A stretch of 10,527 nt of DNA from an uncultured Ruminococcus sp. (GTDB lineage: Bacteria; Bacillota; Clostridia; Oscillospirales; Ruminococcaceae), in NCBI GenBank assembly GCA_947173865.1, contig CAMWGS010000051.1:1-10527 (forward strand). Reading direction: 5' to 3'. Of the stretch, positions 1 to 5,974 are shown in pieces; position 1 is the stretch's first letter, and each line of letters opens with the position of its first letter. The notes beneath the pieces are model-generated. The model was given only the letters and a program-made list of their open reading frames with translations, ran no database searches and was not told the origin of the DNA. The position numbers and the translations under genes are program-made.

Positions 1-24
1 TTATTAATATTACAAGAGGCAGGA

Positions 25-909
25 ATGATTTTTTTGAGAAATATTTTTTTTATTGTTATAATTGCCGTTTTTTCAGGATTTATTTTGTGTGACTGTTCTG
101 AAAAAGTGCCTGAAATGGATAATTCAGACGATTTTTCGGTTTCAGGTGAAAATATAGAAACTGAAACCGAAACAGTTACGGAAAATCCGACTTCCCCCGA
201 ACTTGAACACGCTGAGGGCGTTTATGTATATGACAACGCCAATTTGTTGAACAAAAATGATTTTGACAAATGTAATGATTATGCCGAATTTTTATATGAA
301 AATTATCTTATCAATACGGCAGTTGTTACAGTGTCGAGTCTTGACGGTCAGACCCCTGCGGAGTTTGCAGAAAAATCTTACAACGAGCTTTATGACGGTG
401 ACGAAAGCGGTCTGCTTCTTCTTATTAACGACGATACATATGTTGATTTTCTGTGTAAAAAAGGAAACTGTACCGAATATATTTCCGACGATGACGAAAA
501 GTCTGCATTTTATACGGCAACCCGTGAAATTGTGGACAATGATTATAAATCGGCAGTTCTGAGAATTATGAAGCTTGCCGAAAGCTGTCCGCAGTATGTT
601 TTTGACAACGCAGGAATTTTCAGTGATGACGAAAAAAATGAACTCATGCAGGTTCTTAAAAATAAAAATATTTCCGTTGTTACGGTGAAGGAAAAGTCTG
701 AAAAGAAACTCTGCGAACAGTACAGAAAACGTATCTACAGCGACGGCAGAGGCTGTGTAATAATGATTGACAGTCAGTCGGGCGGGATTTTTGCGGACGG
801 TGATTTGTCCAAAGATGCGGACATTGTTCTTGCCGAAGCAGAAAATACAATAGCGTCAGATTCATATATGACGGCTGTGATGTCTGTTATCGACAAAATA
901 AGTGTCTGA
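25..909 (+). CDS. Secreted or membrane-anchored protein with two tandem TPM-like domains
   Basis: The 294-residue product begins with a short basic stretch and a hydrophobic segment (about residues 7-22), so it is probably exported. Cysteines at 22 and 24 follow this segment, but neither has a canonical lipobox (Asp or Leu precedes them), so lipoprotein status is doubtful. Residues 25-64 form an acidic, Thr/Glu-rich linker. Two similar modules follow. Module one starts with VYVYDNANLL (66-75) and contains DGDESGLLLLI (124-134). Module two starts with YVFDNAGIFS (191-200) and contains SDGRGCVIMI (239-248). This 'D-x-A-x-[IL]...G-x-G/S-hydrophobic' pattern is that of TPM domains (YgcG/TLP18.3/Psb32 family). 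The function of such bacterial proteins is mostly unknown. No C-terminal membrane helix is visible, unlike many TPM proteins. The ATG is preceded by AAGAGGCAGGA. The frame stays open to the window edge, but no better start codon is seen. The biochemical role is not predicted. Confidence 0.75.
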   Translation: MIFLRNIFFIVIIAVFSGFILCDCSEKVPEMDNSDDFSVSGENIETETETVTENPTSPELEHAEGVYVYDNANLLNKNDFDKCNDYAEFLYENYLINTAVVTVSSLDGQTPAEFAEKSYNELYDGDESGLLLLINDDTYVDFLCKKGNCTEYISDDDEKSAFYTATREIVDNDYKSAVLRIMKLAESCPQYVFDNAGIFSDDEKNELMQVLKNKNISVVTVKEKSEKKLCEQYRKRIYSDGRGCVIMIDSQSGGIFADGDLSKDADIVLAEAENTIASDSYMTAVMSVIDKISV

Positions 910-925
910 TTTTCGTTTTTCATCG

Positions 926-954
926 TTGACCTGTCCGATTTATAAAGGTATAAT
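926..954 (+). promoter_or_regulatory. Sigma-A promoter for the (p)ppGpp synthetase gene
   Basis: TTGACC (926-931) and TATAAT (949-954) are separated by exactly 17 bases. This is one base short of a perfect housekeeping consensus. The expected start of transcription is near 961, giving a leader of about 30 bases that carries the ribosome binding site AAGGAAGGA. The promoter lies in the 83-base gap after the TPM gene, so the synthetase gene can be transcribed on its own. No operator or terminator is evident in the gap. Confidence 0.8.
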
Positions 955-992
955 AAACTTAACTATTTTTTGCGAAAGGAAGGATATTAAAT

Positions 993-1688
993 ATGAGTGA
1001 AAAGGAAATGTTTACCGAAGTACTGGACAGTTTTCCTGTTCTTGTAAAGCAGAATCCCGATTCTGTAAAGGAAAAGATAACAAACCTGTTTTTTGATTTT
1101 CTTGAATTGTCGCATCTTTACGATTCTGCAATTGAAGTAACAAAAACTTATCTTAACATACTCGACAGTGAATTCAAAGTGAAGTTTCAGCGTAATCCGA
1201 TTCACACAATTGAAAGCCGTCTGAAATCTCCGCAGTCCATAATAGGAAAGCTACAGAAGAAGGAACTTCCGCTTACTCCCGAGTCGGCAAGAAAGAATCT
1301 TCTTGACATTGCAGGAATAAGAGTAACCTGCTGTTATATAAGTGATATATACGCTATAGTTGATATGCTGTGTCAGCGTGATGATTTTACGGTAATAAAG
1401 AAAAAAGACTACATAAAAAAACCGAAACCGAGCGGTTACAGAAGTTATCATCTGATAGTGAACGTACCTGTTTATCTGTCAGGCGGTAAACAGTATGCAC
1501 CCGTTGAAATTCAGATAAGGACTATTGCAATGGATTTCTGGGCAAGTCTCGAACATCAGCTTAAATACAAGCCGTCGGCTTCAATAACCCCCGAAATTTC
1601 CGAAGAACTGCGTGAATGTGCCGAAAGAATAGCCGAAACGGATTTGCAGATGCAGAGAATTTTCATGGAGATAAATGATTTGGACTGA
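993..1688 (+). CDS. Small alarmone synthetase, RelA/SpoT synthetase-domain protein (GTP pyrophosphokinase)
   Basis: The product transfers pyrophosphate from ATP to GDP/GTP to make (p)ppGpp, the stringent-response alarmone, in the cytoplasm. The 231-residue protein consists essentially of the RelA/SpoT synthetase domain. Visible motifs are RLKSPQSIIGKL (76-87), DIAGIRVTCCY (105-115), KDYIKKPKPSGYRSYH (138-153) and VEIQIRTIAMDFWASLEHQL (171-190). The last includes the metal-binding catalytic Glu172 in the E-x-Q-x-R-T motif. No HD hydrolase, TGS or ACT domain is present, so it is a stand-alone synthetase of the RelP/RelQ (YwaC/YjbM) class, slightly longer than the usual 210 or so residues. RelP and RelQ cannot be distinguished with confidence here, so no symbol is given. 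The start is supported by AAGGAAGGA 8 bases upstream of the ATG. The gene has its own promoter and a downstream terminator, so it is probably monocistronic. Confidence 0.92.
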   Translation: MSEKEMFTEVLDSFPVLVKQNPDSVKEKITNLFFDFLELSHLYDSAIEVTKTYLNILDSEFKVKFQRNPIHTIESRLKSPQSIIGKLQKKELPLTPESARKNLLDIAGIRVTCCYISDIYAIVDMLCQRDDFTVIKKKDYIKKPKPSGYRSYHLIVNVPVYLSGGKQYAPVEIQIRTIAMDFWASLEHQLKYKPSASITPEISEELRECAERIAETDLQMQRIFMEINDLD

Positions 1689-1692
1689 TAAT

Positions 1693-1720
1693 AAAAAATG
1701 ACCTTTGCGGGTCATTTTTT
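1693..1720. terminator. Bidirectional Rho-independent terminator between convergent genes
   Basis: AAAAAATGACC (1693-1703) and GGTCATTTTTT (1710-1720) form a perfect 11-bp inverted repeat around a six-base loop. A T-run follows on the plus strand and, read from the minus strand, a matching T-run follows as well. It begins 5 bases after the alarmone synthetase stop. The stop codon of the convergent znuB gene (1712-1714) lies inside its stem. It therefore probably ends transcription from both sides. Confidence 0.85.
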
Positions 1721-2554
1721 TGTGCCTGAAAAAGACGATATAATACAAAATATGAAAAATACGGCAATATTCGCTGTGACGATTGTTGCACCTACGGGTG
1801 TACCATAAAGAAGTGATACAAAAAAGCCGATTCCCGCACATATCACGGAAATTACAGCCGAGCATATAATTACACTTTTAAAACTCCTGAAAATCCGCAT
1901 TGCAGTTATTGACGGGAAAATTATAAGTGCGGAAATCAGCAAAGAACCGACAAGGCTCATTGCAAGGACTATTATTAAAGCGGTGGTTATGGCAATTATT
2001 AAGTTGTATGTATCGGCATCTATGCCTGTTGCCTTTGAAAAATTTTCGTCAAATGTCACGGCAAATATTTTGTTGTAAAAAAGTACGAATATAAATATTA
2101 CAATGGCAGAAAGTCCGATGCACAGCCATACTTTTTCCTTTTTCAGTGTAAGGATTGACGTTGAACCGAAAAGCGTACTGCATACATCGCCTGCAATATT
2201 CGCAGATTTTGAGAACATATTTATAAGCATATAGCCGACTGCCAACGCACCGACCGAAATCATAGCAATAGCTGCGTCACCACGTATTTTTGTGTTTCTT
2301 CCCGTACGCAGTATTAAAACAGCCGATATTACTGTTATCGGAAGAATTATTATCATCTGATTCGTGACCCCAGTTACTGTTGCCGCTGCCATAGCACCGA
2401 AAGCAACGTGAGAAAGACCGTCACCGATAAATGAAAATCTTTTCAGTACGAGTGTTACTCCGAGCAGGGAGGAACAAAGTGCAACAAGAAGTACCACTAT
2501 AAGAGCATAGCGTACAATTGGAAACTGAAAGTAATACTGAATTTTTTCAGCCAT
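1712..2554 (-). CDS. znuB: Metal ABC transporter permease (ZnuB/ABC-3 family)
   Basis: This is the membrane channel subunit of a high-affinity divalent metal importer, probably for zinc. The 280-residue protein is strongly hydrophobic, with about seven to eight predicted membrane segments (for example around 16-36, 66-83, 95-112, 143-160, 186-214, 228-248 and 256-273). Family hallmarks include GDGLSHVAFGA (44-54), the GDAA stretch near 92, FGSTSIL (129-135), DADTYN (179-184) and LLISALIIFPSITA (205-218). The ATG at 2554 is chosen because it follows the znuC stop after one base and is preceded by GGAAGGCGGTG. A longer frame from a TTG at 2578 would overlap znuC by 23 bases and has no comparable ribosome binding site. 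It is the last gene of the znuA-znuC-znuB operon, and its stop lies inside the shared terminator stem. Sequence alone does not exclude manganese or iron as substrate. Confidence 0.9.
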   Translation of the reverse strand: MAEKIQYYFQFPIVRYALIVVLLVALCSSLLGVTLVLKRFSFIGDGLSHVAFGAMAAATVTGVTNQMIIILPITVISAVLILRTGRNTKIRGDAAIAMISVGALAVGYMLINMFSKSANIAGDVCSTLFGSTSILTLKKEKVWLCIGLSAIVIFIFVLFYNKIFAVTFDENFSKATGIDADTYNLIIAITTALIIVLAMSLVGSLLISALIIFPSITAMRIFRSFKSVIICSAVISVICAGIGFFVSLLYGTPVGATIVTANIAVFFIFCIISSFSGTKK

Positions 2555-2555
2555 T

Positions 2556-3266
2556 TTATTCACCGCCTTCCGTTTCAATAAAATTCATACCTGTCTTGCT
2601 TGTCAGATAGTTTTCCTTAGTACCGAAAAACAGTTGTTTTTTACCGATATGCAGGATATGTGAAGCATATTTAAGTGCGGCGTTGAGGTCATGGGAGACC
2701 ATAATAATTGTTATGCCGTCACGGTTAAGTTTAGCGATAAGTTCATAAAGGTCGGACTGTGCTTTTGGGTCAAGTCCCGTAACGGGTTCGTCAAGCAGGA
2801 GCATTTTTCTTGTGGCACACAACGCACGGGCGAGAAGTACTCTTTGCTGTTGTCCGCCTGAAAGCTCCCTGTAACAGCGTCCTGCGAGTTCTTCAATGTG
2901 GAGTTGTTTCATGGTGCTTTCGGCAAGTTCTTTTTCAGCCTTGTTATAGAACGGTCTTAAACCACATTTTGCAAGACAGCCTGAAAGTACAATTTCCCTT
3001 ACAGATGCGGGAAAATCTCTCTGCACCGGTGTCTGCTGGGGAAGATAACCGATTTCCTTGGCTTTGAAACCGTCGCACCATTTTATTTCACCGCTGAGTT
3101 GTGGTCTTAGTCCGAGAAGTGCTTTTATCAGCGTACTTTTTCCCGAACCGTTTTCACCGAGAATACAAAGATAGTCACCGCTGTTAACGGTAAAATCAAG
3201 ATTTTCGGTAACAATTCCGTCTTCATAGCCGAGAGTGGCATTTCTGCAAATTATTTGTTTACTCAT
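2556..3266 (-). CDS. znuC: Metal ABC transporter ATP-binding protein (ZnuC family)
   Basis: This is the cytoplasmic ATPase that powers the metal importer formed with ZnuB and fed by ZnuA. All ABC motifs are intact in the 236 residues: Walker A GENGSGKS (37-44), Q-loop LPQQ (75-78), signature LSGGQQQR (135-142), Walker B MLLLDEP (155-161), D-loop GLD (164-166) and switch histidine SHD (191-193). The usual ZnuC-like insert with Cys and Arg residues lies around 95-107. The ATG at 3266 shares one base with the znuA stop in the arrangement TGATG, which indicates translational coupling. AAGAGGC lies just upstream as a ribosome binding site. A TTG one codon earlier (3269) is in frame but less likely as the start. 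Confidence 0.93.
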   Translation of the reverse strand: MSKQIICRNATLGYEDGIVTENLDFTVNSGDYLCILGENGSGKSTLIKALLGLRPQLSGEIKWCDGFKAKEIGYLPQQTPVQRDFPASVREIVLSGCLAKCGLRPFYNKAEKELAESTMKQLHIEELAGRCYRELSGGQQQRVLLARALCATRKMLLLDEPVTGLDPKAQSDLYELIAKLNRDGITIIMVSHDLNAALKYASHILHIGKKQLFFGTKENYLTSKTGMNFIETEGGE

Positions 3267-4246
3267 CAATTAAGTGCCTCTTTTAATATATCGAGATTGG
3301 ATTTCATGATTGAAATATAGGTTGTACCGTTTTTTATCTGTTCGGAAGTTACGGATTGAATTGAATCAAGTGTAACAATTTTCTGATTCTGAGATTCAGT
3401 CCCCGAAATTATGGCTTCTGCAATTGATGCGTCAGAGCCTTCTATAGTAAAGACTGTATCTGTATTCAGTTCGTTGATTTTGTCGGCAAGGAAAGTTATG
3501 GTTTCAAAACTTGCTTCTGTTTCCGCACTGCAACCCGAAAAAGCCGCATAGTAGTCAAGACCATAATCGTCAACGAGATAGCGGAACGGGAAACGGTCAC
3601 CGAAAACAAGTGTTTTTTCCTTTACTGACGAAAGAACATCTGAATATTCACTGTCAAGTGTTTTAAGCTCGTCTATATATGAATTCAGGTTATTGCGGTA
3701 ATCATCGGCGTTGTCGGGGTCAACGGAACATATTTCATCTGCAATTACGGTGCATAATTTTTCTGCGTTTCCGAGAGAGAGCCATATATGTTCATCATAT
3801 TCGGCTTCTTCGTCGTGGTCATGATTTTCGTCGGCACACTCCTGCATACCCTCTTTTATTTCCTCCTCTTTTACGGAACTTCCGAGAGCTTCAAGCAGGT
3901 TCACAGTTTTCATATTTTTGTTTTTTGCTTCACTTACAGCGTCTTCTGTCCATTCGTCAGATTCTCCGCCTATATATATAAAGAGGTCGCATGACGAAAT
4001 TTTCACCATGTCGTCCATAGTCGGCTGATAACTGTGCATATCCGAACCGTTGGAAAGGAGATATGTTATATTGAAATCTTCCGTGTGTTCACCGAGAATT
4101 TCCTTTACCCAGTCGTATTCGGGAAAAACGGTACATATAATGTGTGTTTTTCCGTCGTCTTTTTCGGCAGAAGCAGAACTACAGCCCACAAGACCACATA
4201 AAGCAAGTGAACAGCATAAAGCAAGTGAAAAAACTTTCCTGAACAT
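3266..4246 (-). CDS. znuA: Metal ABC transporter substrate-binding lipoprotein (ZnuA/AdcA-like)
   Basis: This is the extracellular lipid-anchored receptor that captures the metal and hands it to ZnuB/ZnuC. The signal peptide ends in the lipobox LVGC, with Cys22 the predicted lipidated residue. The 326-residue protein has cluster A-I features: SDMHSYQPT (68-76) with metal ligand His71, an acidic and His-containing loop (about 137-153, including NHDHDEE) and DEHIWLS (151-157) with ligand His153. The loop favours zinc over manganese. At the usual third-ligand position, where zinc receptors have a histidine before 'F-G-Y', this protein has GDRFPFRY (216-223), so that ligand is replaced. FSGCSAETEAS (236-246) probably supplies the later part of the site. 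The ribosome binding site GGAGG (4253-4257) is 6 bases from the ATG. It is the first gene of the operon, under the promoter at 4327-4355 and a Fur-like site. Confidence 0.88.
   Translation of the reverse strand: MFRKVFSLALCCSLALCGLVGCSSASAEKDDGKTHIICTVFPEYDWVKEILGEHTEDFNITYLLSNGSDMHSYQPTMDDMVKISSCDLFIYIGGESDEWTEDAVSEAKNKNMKTVNLLEALGSSVKEEEIKEGMQECADENHDHDEEAEYDEHIWLSLGNAEKLCTVIADEICSVDPDNADDYRNNLNSYIDELKTLDSEYSDVLSSVKEKTLVFGDRFPFRYLVDDYGLDYYAAFSGCSAETEASFETITFLADKINELNTDTVFTIEGSDASIAEAIISGTESQNQKIVTLDSIQSVTSEQIKNGTTYISIMKSNLDILKEALN
4197..4228 (-). repeat. Short direct repeat inside the znuA signal-peptide region
   Basis: The 14-base string CATAAAGCAAGTGA occurs at 4197-4210 and again at 4215-4228, a period of 18 bases. 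It encodes the repeated hydrophobic signal-peptide words SLALCC and SLALCG (residues 7-18). The period is a multiple of three, so gain or loss of one unit would keep the frame and only change the length of the hydrophobic core by six residues. Confidence 0.75.
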
Positions 4247-4272
4247 AAAAAACCTCCGTAAAAATAAAGCAC

Positions 4273-4286
4273 ACTGTAAATACAGT
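4273..4286. promoter_or_regulatory. Small perfect dyad in the znuA leader
   Basis: ACTGTA (4273-4278) and TACAGT (4281-4286) form a perfect 6-bp inverted repeat separated by AA. The dyad sits between the Fur-like site and the znuA ribosome binding site. It could be a second operator or a small RNA hairpin, or chance in AT-rich DNA. The loop would be too tight for a good hairpin, so a protein site is the more likely reading. No known regulator is assigned. Confidence 0.3.
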
Positions 4287-4299
4287 ATAAAATGAATTT

Positions 4300-4318
4300 G
4301 AAAATGAAAATCATTCTC
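4300..4318. promoter_or_regulatory. Fur-family-like operator (probable Zur or Fur site) for the znu operon
   Basis: The 19 bases GAAAATGAAAATCATTCTC match the classical Fur box GATAATGATAATCATTATC at 16 positions. The overlapping 15-mer TGAAAATCATTCTCA (4305-4319) is a 7-1-7 palindrome with one mismatch. It covers roughly the first 20 transcribed bases after the promoter at 4327-4355, where a bound repressor would block initiation. A Fur-family repressor acting on a metal importer is the expected logic. Whether the regulator is Zur or Fur cannot be told from the site, which resembles the Fur consensus more than the published Bacillus Zur box. Confidence 0.65.
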
Positions 4319-4326
4319 AGTTTCAG

Positions 4327-4355
4327 ATTATACCACATATACAATGTGCTGTCAA
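4327..4355 (-). promoter_or_regulatory. Perfect-consensus extended sigma-A promoter of the znu operon
   Basis: Read on the minus strand, TTGACA (4355-4350) and TATAAT (4332-4327) are separated by 17 bases, and a TG one base upstream of the -10 box gives an extended -10. Both hexamers match consensus exactly. Such a strong promoter usually needs a repressor, which fits the Fur-like palindrome directly downstream. Transcription is expected to begin near 4320, giving a leader of about 74 bases. The -35 box starts about 20 bases after the asnB stop. Confidence 0.9.
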
Positions 4356-4375
4356 TAGTTTTTCAGAAAAAAATA

Positions 4376-5956
4376 TTATACTCCGCTGTCGCCGTAGTTG
4401 GAGAGGACTCTTGCGGACGGGTCATTTACGTTGCATCCCTTCCATTCCTTGTTGGGCATCCAGAAATCAACAACCATTTCACTCTGTTCAGGATAATATT
4501 TTTCAAAAATCTCACGGTAAAGCAGTGATTCTTTTGTAAAGGGTTTTGCGTGGGAATATATTTCGGATTTTTCGGTAAATTCCTCATCGGTATAGTAATT
4601 TTCCGCATACTCTTTGAGATAGTCAACCATAGAATGTCCCACAGCATCTGAGAACGCAGCTTTTTCACGGTAAAGAATATCATGCGGTAAATAGTCACCC
4701 TCAAAAGCGTGACGGAGCAGGTATTTTCCTTTGTTGTACTTGTTCAATTTCATTTCTGGGTCAACTGCCATTACATATTTTACAAAGTCCAAATCACCGA
4801 AAGGTACTCTTGCTTCCAGTGAGTTTACGGAAATACATCTGTCTGCCCTGAGTACATCGTACATATTCAGCTCTTTTACTCTCTTGACGGATTCTTTCTG
4901 AAATTCTTCTGCCGACGGTGCAAAATCAGTATATTTATAACCAAAAAGCTCGTCTGAAATTTCGCCTGTTAGAAGTACACGGATATCGGTCTGTTCGTGA
5001 ATAGCCTTACAGAGAAGGTACATTCCTATACTTGCACGGATTGTAGTAATATCATAAGTGGCAAGCAATTTTATTACGGTATCAAGAGAATCAAGCACAT
5101 TTTCTTTTGTGATGATAACTTCCGTATGGTTACTGCCTATGTAGTCGGCAACCTGTTTTGCATATCTGAGGTCAATAGCGTCAGTATTCATACCGATAGC
5201 GAACGTTTTTATAGATTTATTGCTTTTCTGCTGTGCAACTGCACATACAAGTGACGAATCAAGTCCTCCCGAAAGCAGAAAACCAACTTTTGCGTCTGCT
5301 GAAAGTCTTTTTTCGATACCTGCAACAAGTTTGTCGTGAATATTACTGCATATTGTTTCAAGGTCGTCGTGAATTACTTCCTTTACTTTCGTAATGTCAC
5401 AGTAGCATATAAACTGACCGTTTTTATAGTAGTGACCTGTTGGGAAAGGCATTATTTTCCTGACAATGTCAACGAGGTTTTTCGGTTCACTTGCAAAGAC
5501 AATGCTGTTATTTTCGTCGTAGCCGTAATAAAGCGGACGTATTCCGATGGGGTCACGTGCTGCAATAAATTCATGTTCCTTGCTGTCGTAAATTATACAC
5601 GCAAATTCAGCGTCAAGAGTTGCGAACATTTCAACGCCCATTTCCTTATACAAGGGGAGGAGGATTTCACAGTCACTGTCACTCTTAAACGAATAGCCTT
5701 TTTTTATGAGTTCTTCTCTTACAGGAAGAAAGCCATAAATCTCGCCGTTGCAGACAGAATAATTTCCGTCGAGTTCAAAAGGCTGCATACCGTCGGGAGT
5801 AAGTCCCATAATTGAAAGTCTCTGAAAACCTAAAACACCGTCCTTCAGGTCAATAATACGGCAGTCGTCAGGACCTCTTGAAACTGTAGCTTCAAGACCT
5901 TTCGTAACTTTTTCCATACCGCCGTACTGTCCGCAGTAACCCATAATCGTACACAT
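4376..5956 (-). CDS. asnB: Asparagine synthase (glutamine-hydrolysing), AsnB
   Basis: The enzyme makes asparagine from aspartate, ATP and the amide nitrogen of glutamine in the cytoplasm. The 526-residue protein has both domains. The N-terminal Ntn-type glutaminase begins MCTIMGYCG, so removal of Met exposes catalytic Cys2. It also shows FQRLSIMG (44-51), CNGEIYGF (69-76) and SDSDCEIL (92-99). The C-terminal synthetase has the pyrophosphate loop SGGLDSS (229-235), GEISDELFGY (331-340) and LEARVPF (380-386). Residue 332 is Ile, where a small residue (Gly or Ala) is more usual. The length is near the usual 520-630. The start is fixed by the need for Cys2, and AGAGAGGAA precedes the ATG. It is the last gene of the five-gene glutamine-related run, 18 bases after purF. 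Only a weak stem precedes the T-run after the stop, so termination may be leaky. Confidence 0.93.
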   Translation of the reverse strand: MCTIMGYCGQYGGMEKVTKGLEATVSRGPDDCRIIDLKDGVLGFQRLSIMGLTPDGMQPFELDGNYSVCNGEIYGFLPVREELIKKGYSFKSDSDCEILLPLYKEMGVEMFATLDAEFACIIYDSKEHEFIAARDPIGIRPLYYGYDENNSIVFASEPKNLVDIVRKIMPFPTGHYYKNGQFICYCDITKVKEVIHDDLETICSNIHDKLVAGIEKRLSADAKVGFLLSGGLDSSLVCAVAQQKSNKSIKTFAIGMNTDAIDLRYAKQVADYIGSNHTEVIITKENVLDSLDTVIKLLATYDITTIRASIGMYLLCKAIHEQTDIRVLLTGEISDELFGYKYTDFAPSAEEFQKESVKRVKELNMYDVLRADRCISVNSLEARVPFGDLDFVKYVMAVDPEMKLNKYNKGKYLLRHAFEGDYLPHDILYREKAAFSDAVGHSMVDYLKEYAENYYTDEEFTEKSEIYSHAKPFTKESLLYREIFEKYYPEQSEMVVDFWMPNKEWKGCNVNDPSARVLSNYGDSGV

Positions 5957-5974
5957 AATAATATTCCTCTCTTT

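Noticed and set aside
22..96. Canonical lipoprotein signal in the TPM protein
   Set aside because: Cysteines 22 and 24 follow the hydrophobic segment, but the residue before each (Leu, Asp) does not fit a lipobox.
2555..2578. Longer znuB start at 2578
   Set aside because: The codon is TTG, it would overlap znuC by 23 bases, and the ATG at 2554 has a better ribosome binding site and normal spacing after the znuC stop.
4360..4400. Rho-independent terminator after asnB
   Set aside because: A T-run follows the stop, but the only stem seen (CTCC with GGAG around a long loop) is too weak to call.
5336..5815. 159-codon plus-strand open frame opposite asnB
   Set aside because: It lies wholly antisense to a well-conserved gene, matches no recognised family, and has no convincing ribosome binding site.
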